A stretch of DNA of 64,000 nucleotides, taken from the NCBI GenBank assembly GCA_029204225.1, contig CM055098.1, forward strand, positions 56,380,901 through 56,444,900. The letters are read 5' to 3'. This document shows, piece after piece, positions 28,791 to 39,991 of the stretch. This stretch comes from Diphasiastrum complanatum (taxonomy: Eukaryota; Streptophyta; Lycopodiopsida; Lycopodiales; Lycopodiaceae). The notes beneath the pieces were generated by a model that was not told the origin of the DNA, ran no database searches, and was given only the letters and a program-made list of their open reading frames with translations. The position numbers and the translations under genes were made by a program. The number at the start of each line of letters is the position of its first letter. The first letter of the stretch is position 1.

Positions 28791-29709
28791 TGTTGTAAAG
28801 CTGGCTCGGGTGCACCCAGCGTGCCCTGTAAGACTCAAAGGGGTGACACTCCCTAAGGTCCCAGAGCAAGTTAGAACGTCAAGGACTGAGCCTCCGACCT
28901 GTGGTGAGCCAGTCAAGTAGTCACAAAGTCATGGCTAGCTCTGGAGCTCGAGTCATGGCCTAGTCAGGAAAGCAGGTTGATTCGGCCGCCGGGACGGCTC
29001 CCGGGACCCATGTCCGGGAGCCAGACTGATTCTGCCAGGCTTGCCAGGCTTAATCAGCAAAATAAAAACTAAGTCCTAAAAAGCGTGCTTTACCAGAAAG
29101 CACTATGTTTCAAACCAGAGGGGGTGCGCCGAATCACAGCAGAACTATAGGGGGAGTCCGGCAGACAGAAACTTGGGCAGCTCAACCAGCGCCAGGAATC
29201 CAGTCGCCAGGTCTCAGCTCCCTCTACCAGCACGAGCCAGGCACAATGCCCAGCACGTGTTGGTGGCCCCGAGACCGGTCAGTCTATGTATGAATGTAAC
29301 CTCTTCCAAATCTAATAACGTTGATCCTTGGGGATGATTACCATTTCGGTTTCGCCTCCGGGACTGGTCCAAGTGGAAGGACCCTTACTACAACCTTTTT
29401 GCGTCGCTGGCGCCTAAGGGTCCCTGTCATCGACATGGGGCTTGCCGCTATGTCAATTGGTCAGTTTGGCGACCACTATGCCTTGGGTTTCATGTGTGGC
29501 TTGTCTTTGCCTTTGGTTACCTTTTGAGGACGGATTCTGAGTTGGCTTTCGGGTTGGTTGGGATTCCAGTTTTCTTAAGACTGAATGGTTAAGCTTGTTA
29601 CGTCTCTGAGTTGGCTTTTACGTAAGTGCATGATGGATGAATGTTAGACTTAAGCGCGTGTTGGGCAAACCGCTCAAGTCCCAGCGCCCTTTGAGGCGCC
29701 GGCGCAACA
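28791..29709 (+). repeat. 5' LTR of Gag-PR element copy 2
   Basis: 919 bp, TGTTGTAAAG to GGCGCAACA. Compared with the 3' LTR I see scattered substitutions and single-base gaps, for example near 28803-28808, 28939 and 29137, so the insertion is young relative to most repeats here. Confidence 0.93.
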
Positions 29710-29711
29710 TG

Positions 29712-29724
29712 TGGTATCAGAGCC
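29712..29724 (+). other. Primer binding site (initiator Met tRNA)
   Basis: TGGTATCAGAGCC two bases after the 5' LTR. Confidence 0.88.
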
Positions 29725-30541
29725 GACTAGCCGGTCAGCTACGCAAGTCTCACAGGGATGGCCACGTTTTGGGATTTGTCAGGACAACCGTTGCGCAAGG
29801 TGCTGCCCACAGTGTAAGCACGGGTGCGTCCACGGTCGGGGTGGTCGGCAGAACGGGGGACTTGATGAGTCAAAGTGCTGCCCTCGAGGTGTAGGCACGG
29901 TCAGTTCTCGCGGTTCGGGCCTGGCGCTGTCTGCACGTAGGACGGATGAGGCAAAGTGCTGCCTAGGTAGGTGAAAGCACGGTCTGTACCTTGTGGGGTG
30001 CGGGGCGACATATTCGAACTGTACGGGTTAACCATTGATACAGAGATGCTGCTCGAATTCGGGTGTAAAGCATGGATGGTTAGCTGCCGGTGCGGGATAG
30101 CTGCCGATCGTTTAGCTATAAGGGCTATCGACCAAAAAGTGGTGGGGCGTGACTGAGGCAATGTGCTGCTTAATGGTGAAAGCACGGATGGTTGGATGGA
30201 TGTTTCCCCGTGGGCTAATTCTGTGATAGATTTGTGTGGGCGCGGCTAGGCAAAGGTCCTACGTCCGGTCTCAGGTGGGTTTGTGGCTTGAGAGGGATCC
30301 TCTGTGTTTGCTTTGGTTGGTATGTTCTGTTTGTCGTGTGCTTGCTTGGACACAAATGACCTGGTTCCTACTTGGCTCTCAGGTGATGTGGGCGTGCTAA
30401 GTTTGAGGAAGGGATATTTTCATTGAAGCTGATTTAATAAAGAAGAAAAGAGAGCTGTGGGGCCCGGTTGACAAAAGGGAGAGCTTCAAATATAAAAAAG
30501 GATTGAGGCGATAATCTGTTGGAAGTACACCTCTGACTATA

Positions 30542-32755
30542 ATGGAGGACCATCTTGAAGAGTTACGAGCACTGACGGACGGAGAAGAGCTGACTCGAGA
30601 ATACAGCTCTCGCATGCATCGAGATGGCACCAGGTCCAAGTCGAGAAAGAAAGAGCGTATGTACTCCACAGTGGCGCCCCTCCATGAAGAGATGGGTGGC
30701 CCTTCTGAACCTACACCAAGAGATGAACCCTTGCTAGAGGCGCAACAGGACCTCTTTGAAGTGAAGATGCGGCAATACTTATCAAGCGCAATGACGGCTA
30801 TGCTTAGCGAGGTAAAGAAGGATAGAGAAACCGAAAGGAAAGAATGGCAAACATCCTTGCGAGCCATGAATCTTACTCAAATTAACCTTGCTAGAGAAAT
30901 GAGAGACGGGCTAACACAGCTCGAAGCCAGGTTTGAAGAGTTGGAAGCAACTAGGGAGAATGTAGTGGCGCCTCCTCCACAGATACCAAGAGAACCACGA
31001 GCGTGAACCACGGAGGGCCCAAGAAAGACTGCCAAAGTGAAAGCACCACCTACTTTCAAAGGAGAGCGTGACATTCGAGTTGTGGAAGATTGGTTGTTTC
31101 ACATGGACCATTACTTCCGTCTGATGAACACTCCTGAGGAAGAAAGAACTGACTTGGCATTAGCATATTTTGAGGGCTACACTACAAATTGGTACCGGAT
31201 GGCAGGAATGCATTTTCAAACATGGGACGCATTCAAAGCCGCGTTACAAGAGGAGTTCATATCGAAGGATTCACACATGAGATTGAGGACAGAATTATCG
31301 GGGCTCAAACAGAAAGGGTCATTGCGAGAGTACCTCAATAGATTCAGACAGAGTGTATGGGTTATTGAAGATATGTCCGAGGCGGACAAAACTCATTACC
31401 TATTGTCTGGAATGCAATCCTGGACCCGACGTGCGATAGACAGCTACATGCCCCATGATTTCAATTCAACTATTCGAGCGGCTGAAATGGTTTGTGATTA
31501 TGAGAGCACATTGGCACCAGCTGCTCCCGCAACCTCAACAAGAGTATTTAGTGGATCCAGACCGAGTCCGAGCTTCTTTTCAAGGGGGGACTCAGCTCCA
31601 AATGGCAACCAAGCCTCGAGTAGCGTGAATAAATTCCCAACAAAAACAAGGTTTGGCAATCAAGGCAACAATGGAGGGAACATGTTCCAGAGAAGAAACA
31701 ATGTTGGACCTTCAGCTAGTCACAGCAACAGCTCACCAACAGTGGGCAGTTCCATGCGTTGCTTCAACTGTCATCAGCAAGGTCACTCTTGGAGGTCATG
31801 CCCCAAACCATTGAATAAGCAAATCATGGCTGCCATTGAAGGATTTGATAGGATGGAGAGAGAGGCATTTGATCAAGAAGATGGTGAACAAGATGATGAA
31901 GAGGACCCAAAAACGGATTTGACGGAGTCTGACCTGAATGCCTTGCAACAGATAGGGGCACTTACGGCTTATCGTGAACATCTTATGGCGACTCCTGCGA
32001 GAGGATCCAAGTTATTGTACTTGAAAGGCTGTATTCAAGGCAGGATCATTTACTTCATGGTAGACCTGGGGGCGTCACATAACTACTTGTCAGAAAAACT
32101 GACAGGAGAATTGGACATCCAATGTGAAGAAAATGTGACTCCTATTTGTGTGGAGACCGCGAAAGGTACAATGACCACTTGTAGATTGGCAACCAACTTA
32201 CCAATCTCTCTGGGAGCCTAGAAGAATCGACTAACGTTCACAATCTTGAAGATGGATGCCTTCGACGCTATTTTGGGATTAAGCTGGTTTAACGAACATG
32301 TGGTGGCCTTCTTGGCAAAAGGGGTTAACCTTGTGTTATTATATAATGGCAGGAGACCTTGTGTTGTCAGAGCTGTGCCAGGGGACCAACTAGAAAAGAA
32401 CGACACAAATGAACCTGAGCCAACCATTCCTCCCAATCTCATTCACCTATTTAACGAAGGACAACCAACAGTGACAGACCAGCTGACACGGGAACAAATG
32501 GAGCCAAAATTGCCTATAGTCTCTACATCAAAGGTGAATTCAAGTGCTGATGCAGAGCTCAAGGAGCTCACCTTGTGTGACCAAGCGAAAGCTCACTTTT
32601 TTAACGAAAGACATCCAACAGTGACAAACCAGCTGACGCGAGGTCAAATGGAGCCAACATTGCCTGCAGTTTCTACGTCAAAGGTGAATCTAAGTGCCGA
32701 TGCAGAGCTCAAGGAGCTCAACCTGGACGACCAAACGAAATATCTAGAGTCCTAG
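30542..32755 (+). pseudogene. Gag-protease ORF of copy 2, two in-frame stops
   Basis: One frame from ATG 30542 to 32755, broken by TGA at 31004 and TAG at 32219; copy 1 reads through both positions. The acidic, coiled-coil-like N-terminus (to about residue 150) is followed by a retrotransposon-gag capsid region starting [20 protein letters not shown]. The CCHC knuckle CFNCHQQGHSWRSC spans residues 407-420. The protease-like domain has YFMVDLGASHNYLS with Asp 508, then [13 protein letters not shown]. The active-site triad reads D-L-G instead of D-S/T-G, as in copy 1. The C-terminus contains two tandem copies of a ~53-residue block (FNEGQPTVTDQLTREQMEPK, then FNERHPTVTNQLTRGQMEPT). It would form virus-like particles; polymerase must come from elsewhere. 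Confidence 0.88.
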
Positions 32756-33107
32756 GGGACTCATCCAGATGTGCGACGACAACGACATATCTGAGGCTTA
32801 AGGGAGCCGTGAGTACCTTTTTCTTTCATGCTAATAAAGTAAGCCGCATTTCTCATTGAGGAGTGAGCTTCAGTTTGATGTCTAAGTGCAGCAGCTTCAC
32901 ACAGGTTTTACTTAAGTGAACTAGATCCACACTTTTCCTGTGCTGGGTGTAAAACACAATATCATTACTCTGCTTTACAGTTGGTTTCCTTTGGCCGGTG
33001 AATCAAGCCCGTGCCCTTGTATATGTGACTAAAGTCTGGCCGGTGAATTAAGCCTGTGCCATGAGTCTTAGGTTCTAGTTTGGTCCTGATGAGGACATCA
33101 GCTTTCT

Positions 33108-33122
33108 CAAACGAGGGGAGGA
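33108..33122 (+). other. Polypurine tract
   Basis: AACGAGGGGAGGA just before the 3' LTR. The minus-strand element at 55-61 kb has the same tract (reverse complement TCCTCCCCTCGTTT at 56090-56103). Confidence 0.85.
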
Positions 33123-34041
33123 TGTTGTAAAGCTGACTGGGTGCACCCAGCGTGCCCTGTAAGACTCAAAGGGGTGACACTCCCTAAGGTCCCAGAGCAA
33201 GTTAGAACGTCAAGGACTGAGCCTCCGACCTGTGGTGAGCCAGTCAAGTAGTCACAAAGTCATGAGCTAGCTCTGGAGCTCGAGTCATGGCCTAGTCAGG
33301 AAAGCAGGTTGATTCGGCCGCCGGGACGGCTCCCGGGACCCATGTCCGGGAGCCAGACTGATTCTGCCAGGCTTGCCAGGCTTAATCAGCAAAATAAAAA
33401 CTAAGTCCTAAAAAGCGTGCTTTACCAGAAAGCACTATGTTTCAAACCAGAGGGGGTGCGCCGAATCACAACAGAACTATAGGGGGAGTCCTGCAGACAG
33501 AAACTTGGGTAGCTCAACCAGCGTCAAGAATCCAGTCGCCAGGTCTCAGCTCCCTCTACCAGCACGAGCCAGGCACAATGCCCAGCACGTGTTGGTGGCC
33601 CCGAGACCGGTCAGTCTATGTATGAATGTAACCTCTTCCAAATCTAATAAAGTTGATCCTTGGGGATAATTACCATTTCGGTTTCGCCTCCGGGACTGGT
33701 CCAAGTGGAAGGACCCTTACTACAACCTTTTTGCGTCGCTGGCGCCTAAGGGTCCCTGTCATCGACATGGGGCTTGCCGCTATGTCAATTGGTCAGTTTG
33801 GCGCCCACTATGCCTTGGGTTTCATGTGTGGCTTGTCTTTGCCTTTGGTTACCTTTTGGGGACGGATTCTGAGTTGGCTTTTGGGTTGGTTGGGATTCCA
33901 GTTTTCTTAAGTCTGAATGGTTAAGCTTGTTACGTCTCTGAGTTGGCTTTTACGTAAGTGCATGATGGATGAATGTTAGACTTAAGCGCGTGTTGGGGAA
34001 ACCGCTCAAGTCCCAGCGCCCTTTGAGGCGCTGGCGCAACA
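33123..34041 (+). repeat. 3' LTR of Gag-PR element copy 2
   Basis: 919 bp, same ends as the 5' LTR; followed directly by the target duplication TCCAC. Confidence 0.93.
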
Positions 34042-35440
34042 TCCACACATCTCCACAATGTACATTGCTCACATCTCACTTGAATTTTCTAGATATGCAA
34101 AGATTATTCTTTTTGGTTGTGGTTCCAATTTCGCTACCTAAATTTACAAATTGCCTCCAAAAAGATAACATTGATGTTAGCCGTCAAGCTAAATTTCCTA
34201 TTGCTACTATTTTTATAAGGGCATAAAGCCTCCCTCAACCTCTCTCATAACAAGGCCTTTACCGATAAGATTGTTAAGACACACAAAATTAAGTACTTAA
34301 AATAAAAGATTAGAAAATCTAATAGTATCAGACGAAGCACTTATTTGAAAAGAAGAGAACAAAAAACTAATGATGTCAATATTTAATCAAGTAATCAATC
34401 AGATCCCTACATTTTACGTAGTATATTGCACCATTAATTGTTTTCACATGAGTTTGACTTATATTTGGAAAGTAAAATCTTGAGAAAATGGGCAAAACAA
34501 GTTTAGTACACTCAATCTCATTCATTTCATAATTTGTGTTTCGACATATTAAAAAATAAAAGTGGTCTTGCTTAGCCACTCTCATTAAGGCAAAATGAGC
34601 TGATATTGTTCTCGATAAGATAAGATCAATCCAAATTGATGATCTCGCTTTCAAGAGATCACTTTTTACCATTGTTTTCAATCCCTAAATTGTTAGTAGC
34701 TTGACACATTGCTATACACGAAGAAATTTCTAACCTGTCCATCGGTCTTTTTAAGTAAAGCATTTTCATGTTGGCTAATGACTCAAGTTTCGGTCCTAAC
34801 AACATAATGTTGTCATTGAGTGAGATTTAGAGCCTGGTGGCTTAAAAATATTGCCATAACAAAATGATAAAGCTTTCTAACATATTGCAAGACAATCCCA
34901 CCTTATGTTTTTAGCTTAGTATTATTCTGAAATAAGCTTGAAGGAGACAAGAATATAAATGTCAAGTGGTGTTCCTCCAATCACCCTCCAAAATACTTTA
35001 TAAACCATCAATAAAACCTCAATCCTCTAGGCTTAGTGTTCAGTACAATAATGCGCACTGCTTGCCAACGCCACCACGATTATTTGCATTTTGAAAATGT
35101 GTCTGTAAAATAGTTTCAAAAGCATGTGCGTCTTCAACCATTCTACATTGCAATAATGTATCAAAACTGGCATTGGGAGAGTCACCATGATCATTTAAAT
35201 GAATGGGCATGTGTGGTGAGGGCATAGGAAAAAAATCGTTTGAAGTGAATAAAGCCACAAGATTAGCCATTAGAGGGTTAATCAAAGCACAAATTGTTTT
35301 TCCATATGCTAATGGTGCAATAAGCTTGGGGAGGACTCCATTCCTCCATCTGAGCAGTTCCCCTTTGATGATGAGTTGCCCATGGGAGATGATGCACATG
35401 CAACGACCCAAGCTGGGGGGCCTAGGCAACATTCTCTAGT
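34042..35440. other. Flank of Gag-PR element, no recognised gene
   Basis: Begins with the target duplication TCCAC. Open frames at 34376-34681 (minus) and 35040-35432 (minus) show no family I can name. Confidence 0.4.
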
Positions 35441-35589
35441 TTGGGCGAGACTCTTGCTAGTAAGGACAGGCCCAATATGATGGACCTTCTTTTGGGAGGA
35501 CAACCACCAGCCGCAGCACCACATGCACCGTGGATGGCTCAACCACCAGGGTTGAGCCATAGGATGGCTATTCCTCTGAGTCCACCAGA

Positions 35590-35753
35590 GAGGACAATCT
35601 GTTACAGTCAAAGTCAGAGAATAAGGCACGTACTCACGAAGGTGAGAGAGAGTCCGAGGGTGAGGCCAAACAGGTAGCCCGGGACCTCAGTTTGAAGTTC
35701 GACCCCGAAAAGAGCTTCAAGGACAGTTGGCCGGTCGGGACCTGGAACTAGTC
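35590..35753 (+). other. Coding-like stretch upstream of BED fragment
   Basis: A plus-strand frame with EDNLLQSKSENKAR and VARDLSLKFDPEKSFKDSW, ending at a TAG near 35750. The charged composition looks coding and it lies ~400 bp before the BED fragment, so it may be an earlier exon of the same hAT-like gene. No domain recognised. Confidence 0.25.
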
Positions 35754-36143
35754 CAATCTGCTCGATATCGTCCGGATTTTCAGACACATTCGCATGTTAT
35801 CGCTCGTATTGGAATCATTCGATCCCATGCCCTAATTCCATGTGTTTTTTGGCGCTTGCTCTGATATGATCTGTAGGCATTCGATTGTTGTAATGCGGCT
35901 TGGGGCTACACTGTGTTTTTCCATGCTTATTAGAATGATTGAGATGTATGCTTTGATAACTTTATCTATGCGATGTTTTGAATTGGATTCATTGGAATTT
36001 TAGCCCGGTACTGTGGTTAGACAAAAATTCTTAGTGTTTTAGAGTGATGCTTGTCAGAATTGTTGCAAGCAGTTCAATGCAGTATATTTTCTTGAATATT
36101 TGCTTGTTTATTTCTTTTGCAAGTCTGATCTCATGTTTACACG

Positions 36144-36410
36144 ATGCCTTTCCAGGGCCATGGCCTTTGGGCCAAGGTTGATCTTATAGAGGGGGATGCT
36201 GCTACACACCATGGCACAAGTGTCCACAAATGGAGATGCTTGCATTCCGGTGGGCTTTTCATAGGATCACTCACCAGGATTAGGGCTCACTTATTGCGGC
36301 TCAGAGGGCCAGATGGGCGGACATTGGGCATATCTGCTTGTCCCACTATTCCTGATGAGAAGGTACAGAGGTTGATGGATATGTATGGGCCTGATGGTAC
36401 ATCTACCTAG
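36144..36410 (+). pseudogene. BED-type zinc finger fragment (hAT transposase-like)
   Basis: Encodes HKWRCLHSGGLFIGSLTRIR followed by AHLLRLRG and ISACPTIPDEKVQRLMDMYG. This is the BED zinc-finger pattern found at the N-terminus of plant hAT and DUF659 transposase-derived proteins, which bind DNA. The second zinc Cys (normally C-x2-C) is Ser here, so the finger is probably inactive. The frame stops at 36410, and a truncated LTR begins 85 bp later. No DUF659 or hAT dimerisation domain was found after it. Confidence 0.65.
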
Positions 36411-36495
36411 CTAGTGAGACCAGCACAAGGTTTTGGACAAGGACGGGTAGTAGGGGCAACTGTAGGCTCATAGGTAGGGCCTAGCACAACACATA

Positions 36496-36871
36496 GGGAT
36501 GATCAGTACCACGAGCTCCCACTTATTGTATATATAGAGCCACATTTGGCCATAATCAATGTGAGACACCAATCTTGGTTTTGGAAGCAATTTTGAGTGA
36601 TTCTCTCCATTTGTCTACATTTGTTTTGATTGTTTTGAGGTGCTATCAATGTGTACTTGATTTTTAGGTTGGAGTCCATACTCAGACAGGGTTTCACACG
36701 TGGGAAACCAGAAAGTACACTTACCTTCAATTAATGATTGTTCTTGTTAGGATTTTGTGTCTAGAATTGATCTTAATCCCAAGTAGATTGATAGATCAAG
36801 TAATCTGACAACCAATCCCTTTTGAGGATCAGATTAGGATCCACTCTTGGTCCTTTTTGTACTTTTTCCAC
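36496..36871 (+). repeat. Truncated 5' LTR of the 460-codon element
   Basis: Begins at GGATGATCAGTACC, the internal LTR point matching 40438; the first ~445 bp of the LTR is missing. Confidence 0.75.
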
Positions 36872-38468
36872 ATGGTATCAGAGCCTAGTACAAGAGGTTT
36901 TGTTGAAATTGATAGGGTTAATCCAAATCAAAGCCAAAATTAGCAGTTTTTTGGAAACTAGTCAAATTTTGTGTAGCGAGTTGGATTTGATAGCTATCCT
37001 CAAAATTTTTGGTCCAAATCTTGTTGTGGGCTGTAGGAACCCTTTTCACACGTTTGAGGCTGTACAGCTCCGGTTTTTACTGAGAAATTTCAAAAATTTG
37101 TAGAATTCGACTCACATACCCAATTTGAGTGATTTTTGGTGCAAAATCAAGCATTTTCTATGGAGAATCTCCCTTGATTAGTTCTTGGATTAGATCAGCC
37201 AAAAAATTAAAATTGAAGCTTGAAATAGGTGCATTAATTGATCTTCTCTGATTTTTTGAGTGTATGTTCAAGTTAAGAGAGATTTTGCTAAAAATCATAG
37301 ATTAAGGAGTGATATGCAAGGTGAGAGGTTGAAATCCATTGTACCATCACTCTAGATTTGTTCAAGAGTGATAGGGTCAAGTTTAGAAGCATCAATTTGC
37401 TAGAAAACATCTTTGGATCTGTCCTCCAAGTGAAACCTTTGAGAGTTTCTAGTGCATATAGAGCATCTATGCAAATCTTTTGTAGAATTTGACATAGATT
37501 GGCTTAAATTGAGAGTTCTAGAAAAGAGATTGAGATCCAAGTCACATTGTTCAACCCTACTCAATTTGTTTGAGTGATTGTAAGGTTTGAAAAGAGTCAT
37601 CAAGGTGTCTATGGCAAATGTGTAGAGAGAGATCCAATTTTCTAAGAGTTCCTTCCTTTGTAGAGGGCAAGATCTGGAAGCTCATTATGTGTTGTTATTG
37701 GTGGAGAGCTTGTCTCTTCCTAGGTGATCAAATCTTTCTAAGTGGCATTAGCTCTTTGAAGCACAATATTTTAGTGAGAAAAATCACAACTTTTGATTTT
37801 GAATTTCATTCCAAGTCTTAAAAGGTAGAGTAATTGGTGGAAACCAATAGGAGTGATTGAATTCAATTTATTGAGCAAAAATTGACATAGTATGTATGAA
37901 ACTCAAATTAGTTCTATTCAACTTTCTTTGTGAGAGTGTGAGGGTGAATTTGAGATCCCATTGGATGTCTAGAATGAGGAGGAGTCCATATTTGAGTATT
38001 CATACATGGTTGAGATCTTTGTGAATCTCTAGTTGTCTAATTTTTTAAGCTTTGTGAAAAATTGGTGGTATAGTTTGTTGTCAAATCAAATCAAATTCAT
38101 TCTAAATCTCAAGTGTGAGATTATTTGGGTCAAGAGTGAGTTAAAAAGAAGTGATTAAGTTTGATCTTCATGTATTTGAAACAAAACCCATCTTTTGTTC
38201 AAGAATCTCAAGTGTTGAGAGAACTAGTCAAGTGAAAAGGAAAATCTAGGTGTCAAATCTTTTTCATATCCATTTCAACTTTCAAAAGAAAGAGTCATTG
38301 GTATTTGATGAGTCCAATAGGAGATTGGATCTGATTTCTTTTGTGATTTGATTCAAAGATTGTTTGCTTTTGTCTTAGTGATCAAAGCAAAGTTTCCAAG
38401 TGACTAGTCATTAATGTGAAGATTGATTCTTAGGTTTGTGAGCTAGATCTTTTGTAGATCCTTCTAGA

Positions 38469-39851
38469 TTGTTGAAGATGTTCAAATCTAGTCTCTTGAA
38501 AGTCACAAATTACATTTGTAGAATCATATCACAGGTTTTTATTCACATGGCATCAATAGGTGGCATCCTATTGAAGGAAAGAAAGGATCCTGAGTGCAAC
38601 CTTTGTGGCAAGGGAGGATATTTTTTCTCAAGATGCTACAAAAAGAAGACCAGTCCATCCAAGGAGAACCAAAGCAAGGGGGCCGAGGTGAAGGATGGAG
38701 CTTCAAGTTCAAAATGCAAATACAAGAAGGACAAGTCCAAGGAAAGGTGTTTCCTTTGTGGAAAGGTGAATGAGGCTTGGAGTCTCACAAGGACTTGCAA
38801 GATTTGTCTTCAAGAGTCCATCACAACACATGTCAAATCTTTTGAAATTTTTCATTTGGAAGTGCATTGTTTGGTTCAAGATGCAAAGATAGATGTCACT
38901 TTCATGAAAGTAACTTGGATTAATTTCATGTCCTTGGAAAGTATTTTGCTTGGAACTTTAGATAAGTTCAAACTTATTGTTATGATCCAAGAGATATCAA
39001 TCAAGAATAAGGAGCATCAATCACAAAATGAAAATAGTTTCATTTATGCTCTCATGTCAACTTATGAAGATCTATTTTGCTTTGAAGGGATTTTTGTATC
39101 TCAAAGGTGGATTAAGGCAATGCTAGTTGAGTGTGATGCCTTACAAGATAGCAAAATATGTTTTCCTTGTAAGCTTACATTATTTATGAATTCAAGGAAA
39201 TGGAAATATCTTCATAATGTAGGATCTTTTGGTTTCAATAAGATCATGAATGATGTGTTCATTCATAAAGATGAAAATTGTATGTTCTCAATCCTAAAGG
39301 CAAGCAGTAAACTTCTTATGAGAATAAGTGAAGCATCCAAAGTGGACACTTATATCCATAAGCAAGTAGTTAGCCTTATTGAGACGGAGATACCTTTTGA
39401 TTTCAATATTGGAAAAATCATGCCAAGTTTTGGTGATTTTTGGACTTATGTTTCTAGCATAAGTAATCTTGATAATCATAGGAAGTGCATATTGAATGGT
39501 CATACTTGCTGTGATCATTATGAGACATGGAGGTCTCGGATTTCCATCAAGAAGGAACATCATGAAGAGGATCTTAAGGAGTCATCTCAAGGTTCAAGTG
39601 TGCCAAGGATTGAGGAGGAGAGACCTTCTCAAGTTGTGATTCCAAAAAGAAACTCAAGAAACATGGTTGAACCCATGTGGCTCACATTTCAAGGGAAAGA
39701 GGAGCATATCTCATGTGAAGGAGCAAGCCTCAAGGTCAAGCATCTACATGAAAATTGGAAGGAATCAATTTTGGAGGTGCTAGGATGGTGCAAAGCTCTC
39801 AAGCTCATCAAAGATGTCAACATCAAAGAAGCACTATCATGGATATGGTGA
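38469..39851 (+). CDS. Zinc-knuckle ORF of non-autonomous LTR element
   Basis: 460 codons uninterrupted, unusual among the decayed frames around it. If the ATG at 38547 is used the protein starts MASIGGILLKERKDPECNLC. It has two knuckle-like motifs: CNLCGKGGYFFSRC (Tyr where a CCHC knuckle has His) and CFLCGKVNEAWSLTRTC (degenerate). A Lys/Ser-rich spacer of about 40 residues lies between them. The rest, with FNIGKIMPSFGDFWTYVSSI and a basic VVIPKRNSRNMVEPMWLTF, matches no family I know. The last part resembles the region upstream of RT in copia polyproteins only in composition. Probably a Gag-derived protein of a non-autonomous element; function unknown. Confidence 0.55.
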   Translation: MLKMFKSSLLKVTNYICRIISQVFIHMASIGGILLKERKDPECNLCGKGGYFFSRCYKKKTSPSKENQSKGAEVKDGASSSKCKYKKDKSKERCFLCGKVNEAWSLTRTCKICLQESITTHVKSFEIFHLEVHCLVQDAKIDVTFMKVTWINFMSLESILLGTLDKFKLIVMIQEISIKNKEHQSQNENSFIYALMSTYEDLFCFEGIFVSQRWIKAMLVECDALQDSKICFPCKLTLFMNSRKWKYLHNVGSFGFNKIMNDVFIHKDENCMFSILKASSKLLMRISEASKVDTYIHKQVVSLIETEIPFDFNIGKIMPSFGDFWTYVSSISNLDNHRKCILNGHTCCDHYETWRSRISIKKEHHEEDLKESSQGSSVPRIEEERPSQVVIPKRNSRNMVEPMWLTFQGKEEHISCEGASLKVKHLHENWKESILEVLGWCKALKLIKDVNIKEALSWIW

Positions 39852-39991
39852 TTTCAGATCAACATCAAGCTCATTGGCTGATCTTCACACATTTTGAACC
39901 AGCAAAGACCAATTCAGCCCATGGAGTCAAGTTCAAGATTGTCATATTTTCCATCAAGCTAGATTCACCAAGCTAGATTTTTGAGGAGGAG

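Larger units (their letters stand above)
28791..34041 (+). mobile_element. Complete Gag-PR-only LTR retrotransposon (copy 2)
   Basis: 5,251 bp with two 919-bp LTRs that differ at few positions, perfect 5-bp target duplication TCCAC (28786-28790 and 34042-34046), primer site for initiator-Met tRNA and a polypurine tract. The only coding region is a gag-protease frame of ~737 codons ending at 32755, followed by ~365 bp of non-coding sequence to the polypurine tract. RT, RNase H and integrase are absent. This is the organisation described for plant TR-GAG elements. Its LTRs and leader closely match the pol-bearing insertion at 55173-61094. Confidence 0.93.

Noticed and set aside
39294-39563. Minus-strand ORF opposite the 460-codon ORF.
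   Set aside because: Shadow of the long plus-strand frame.
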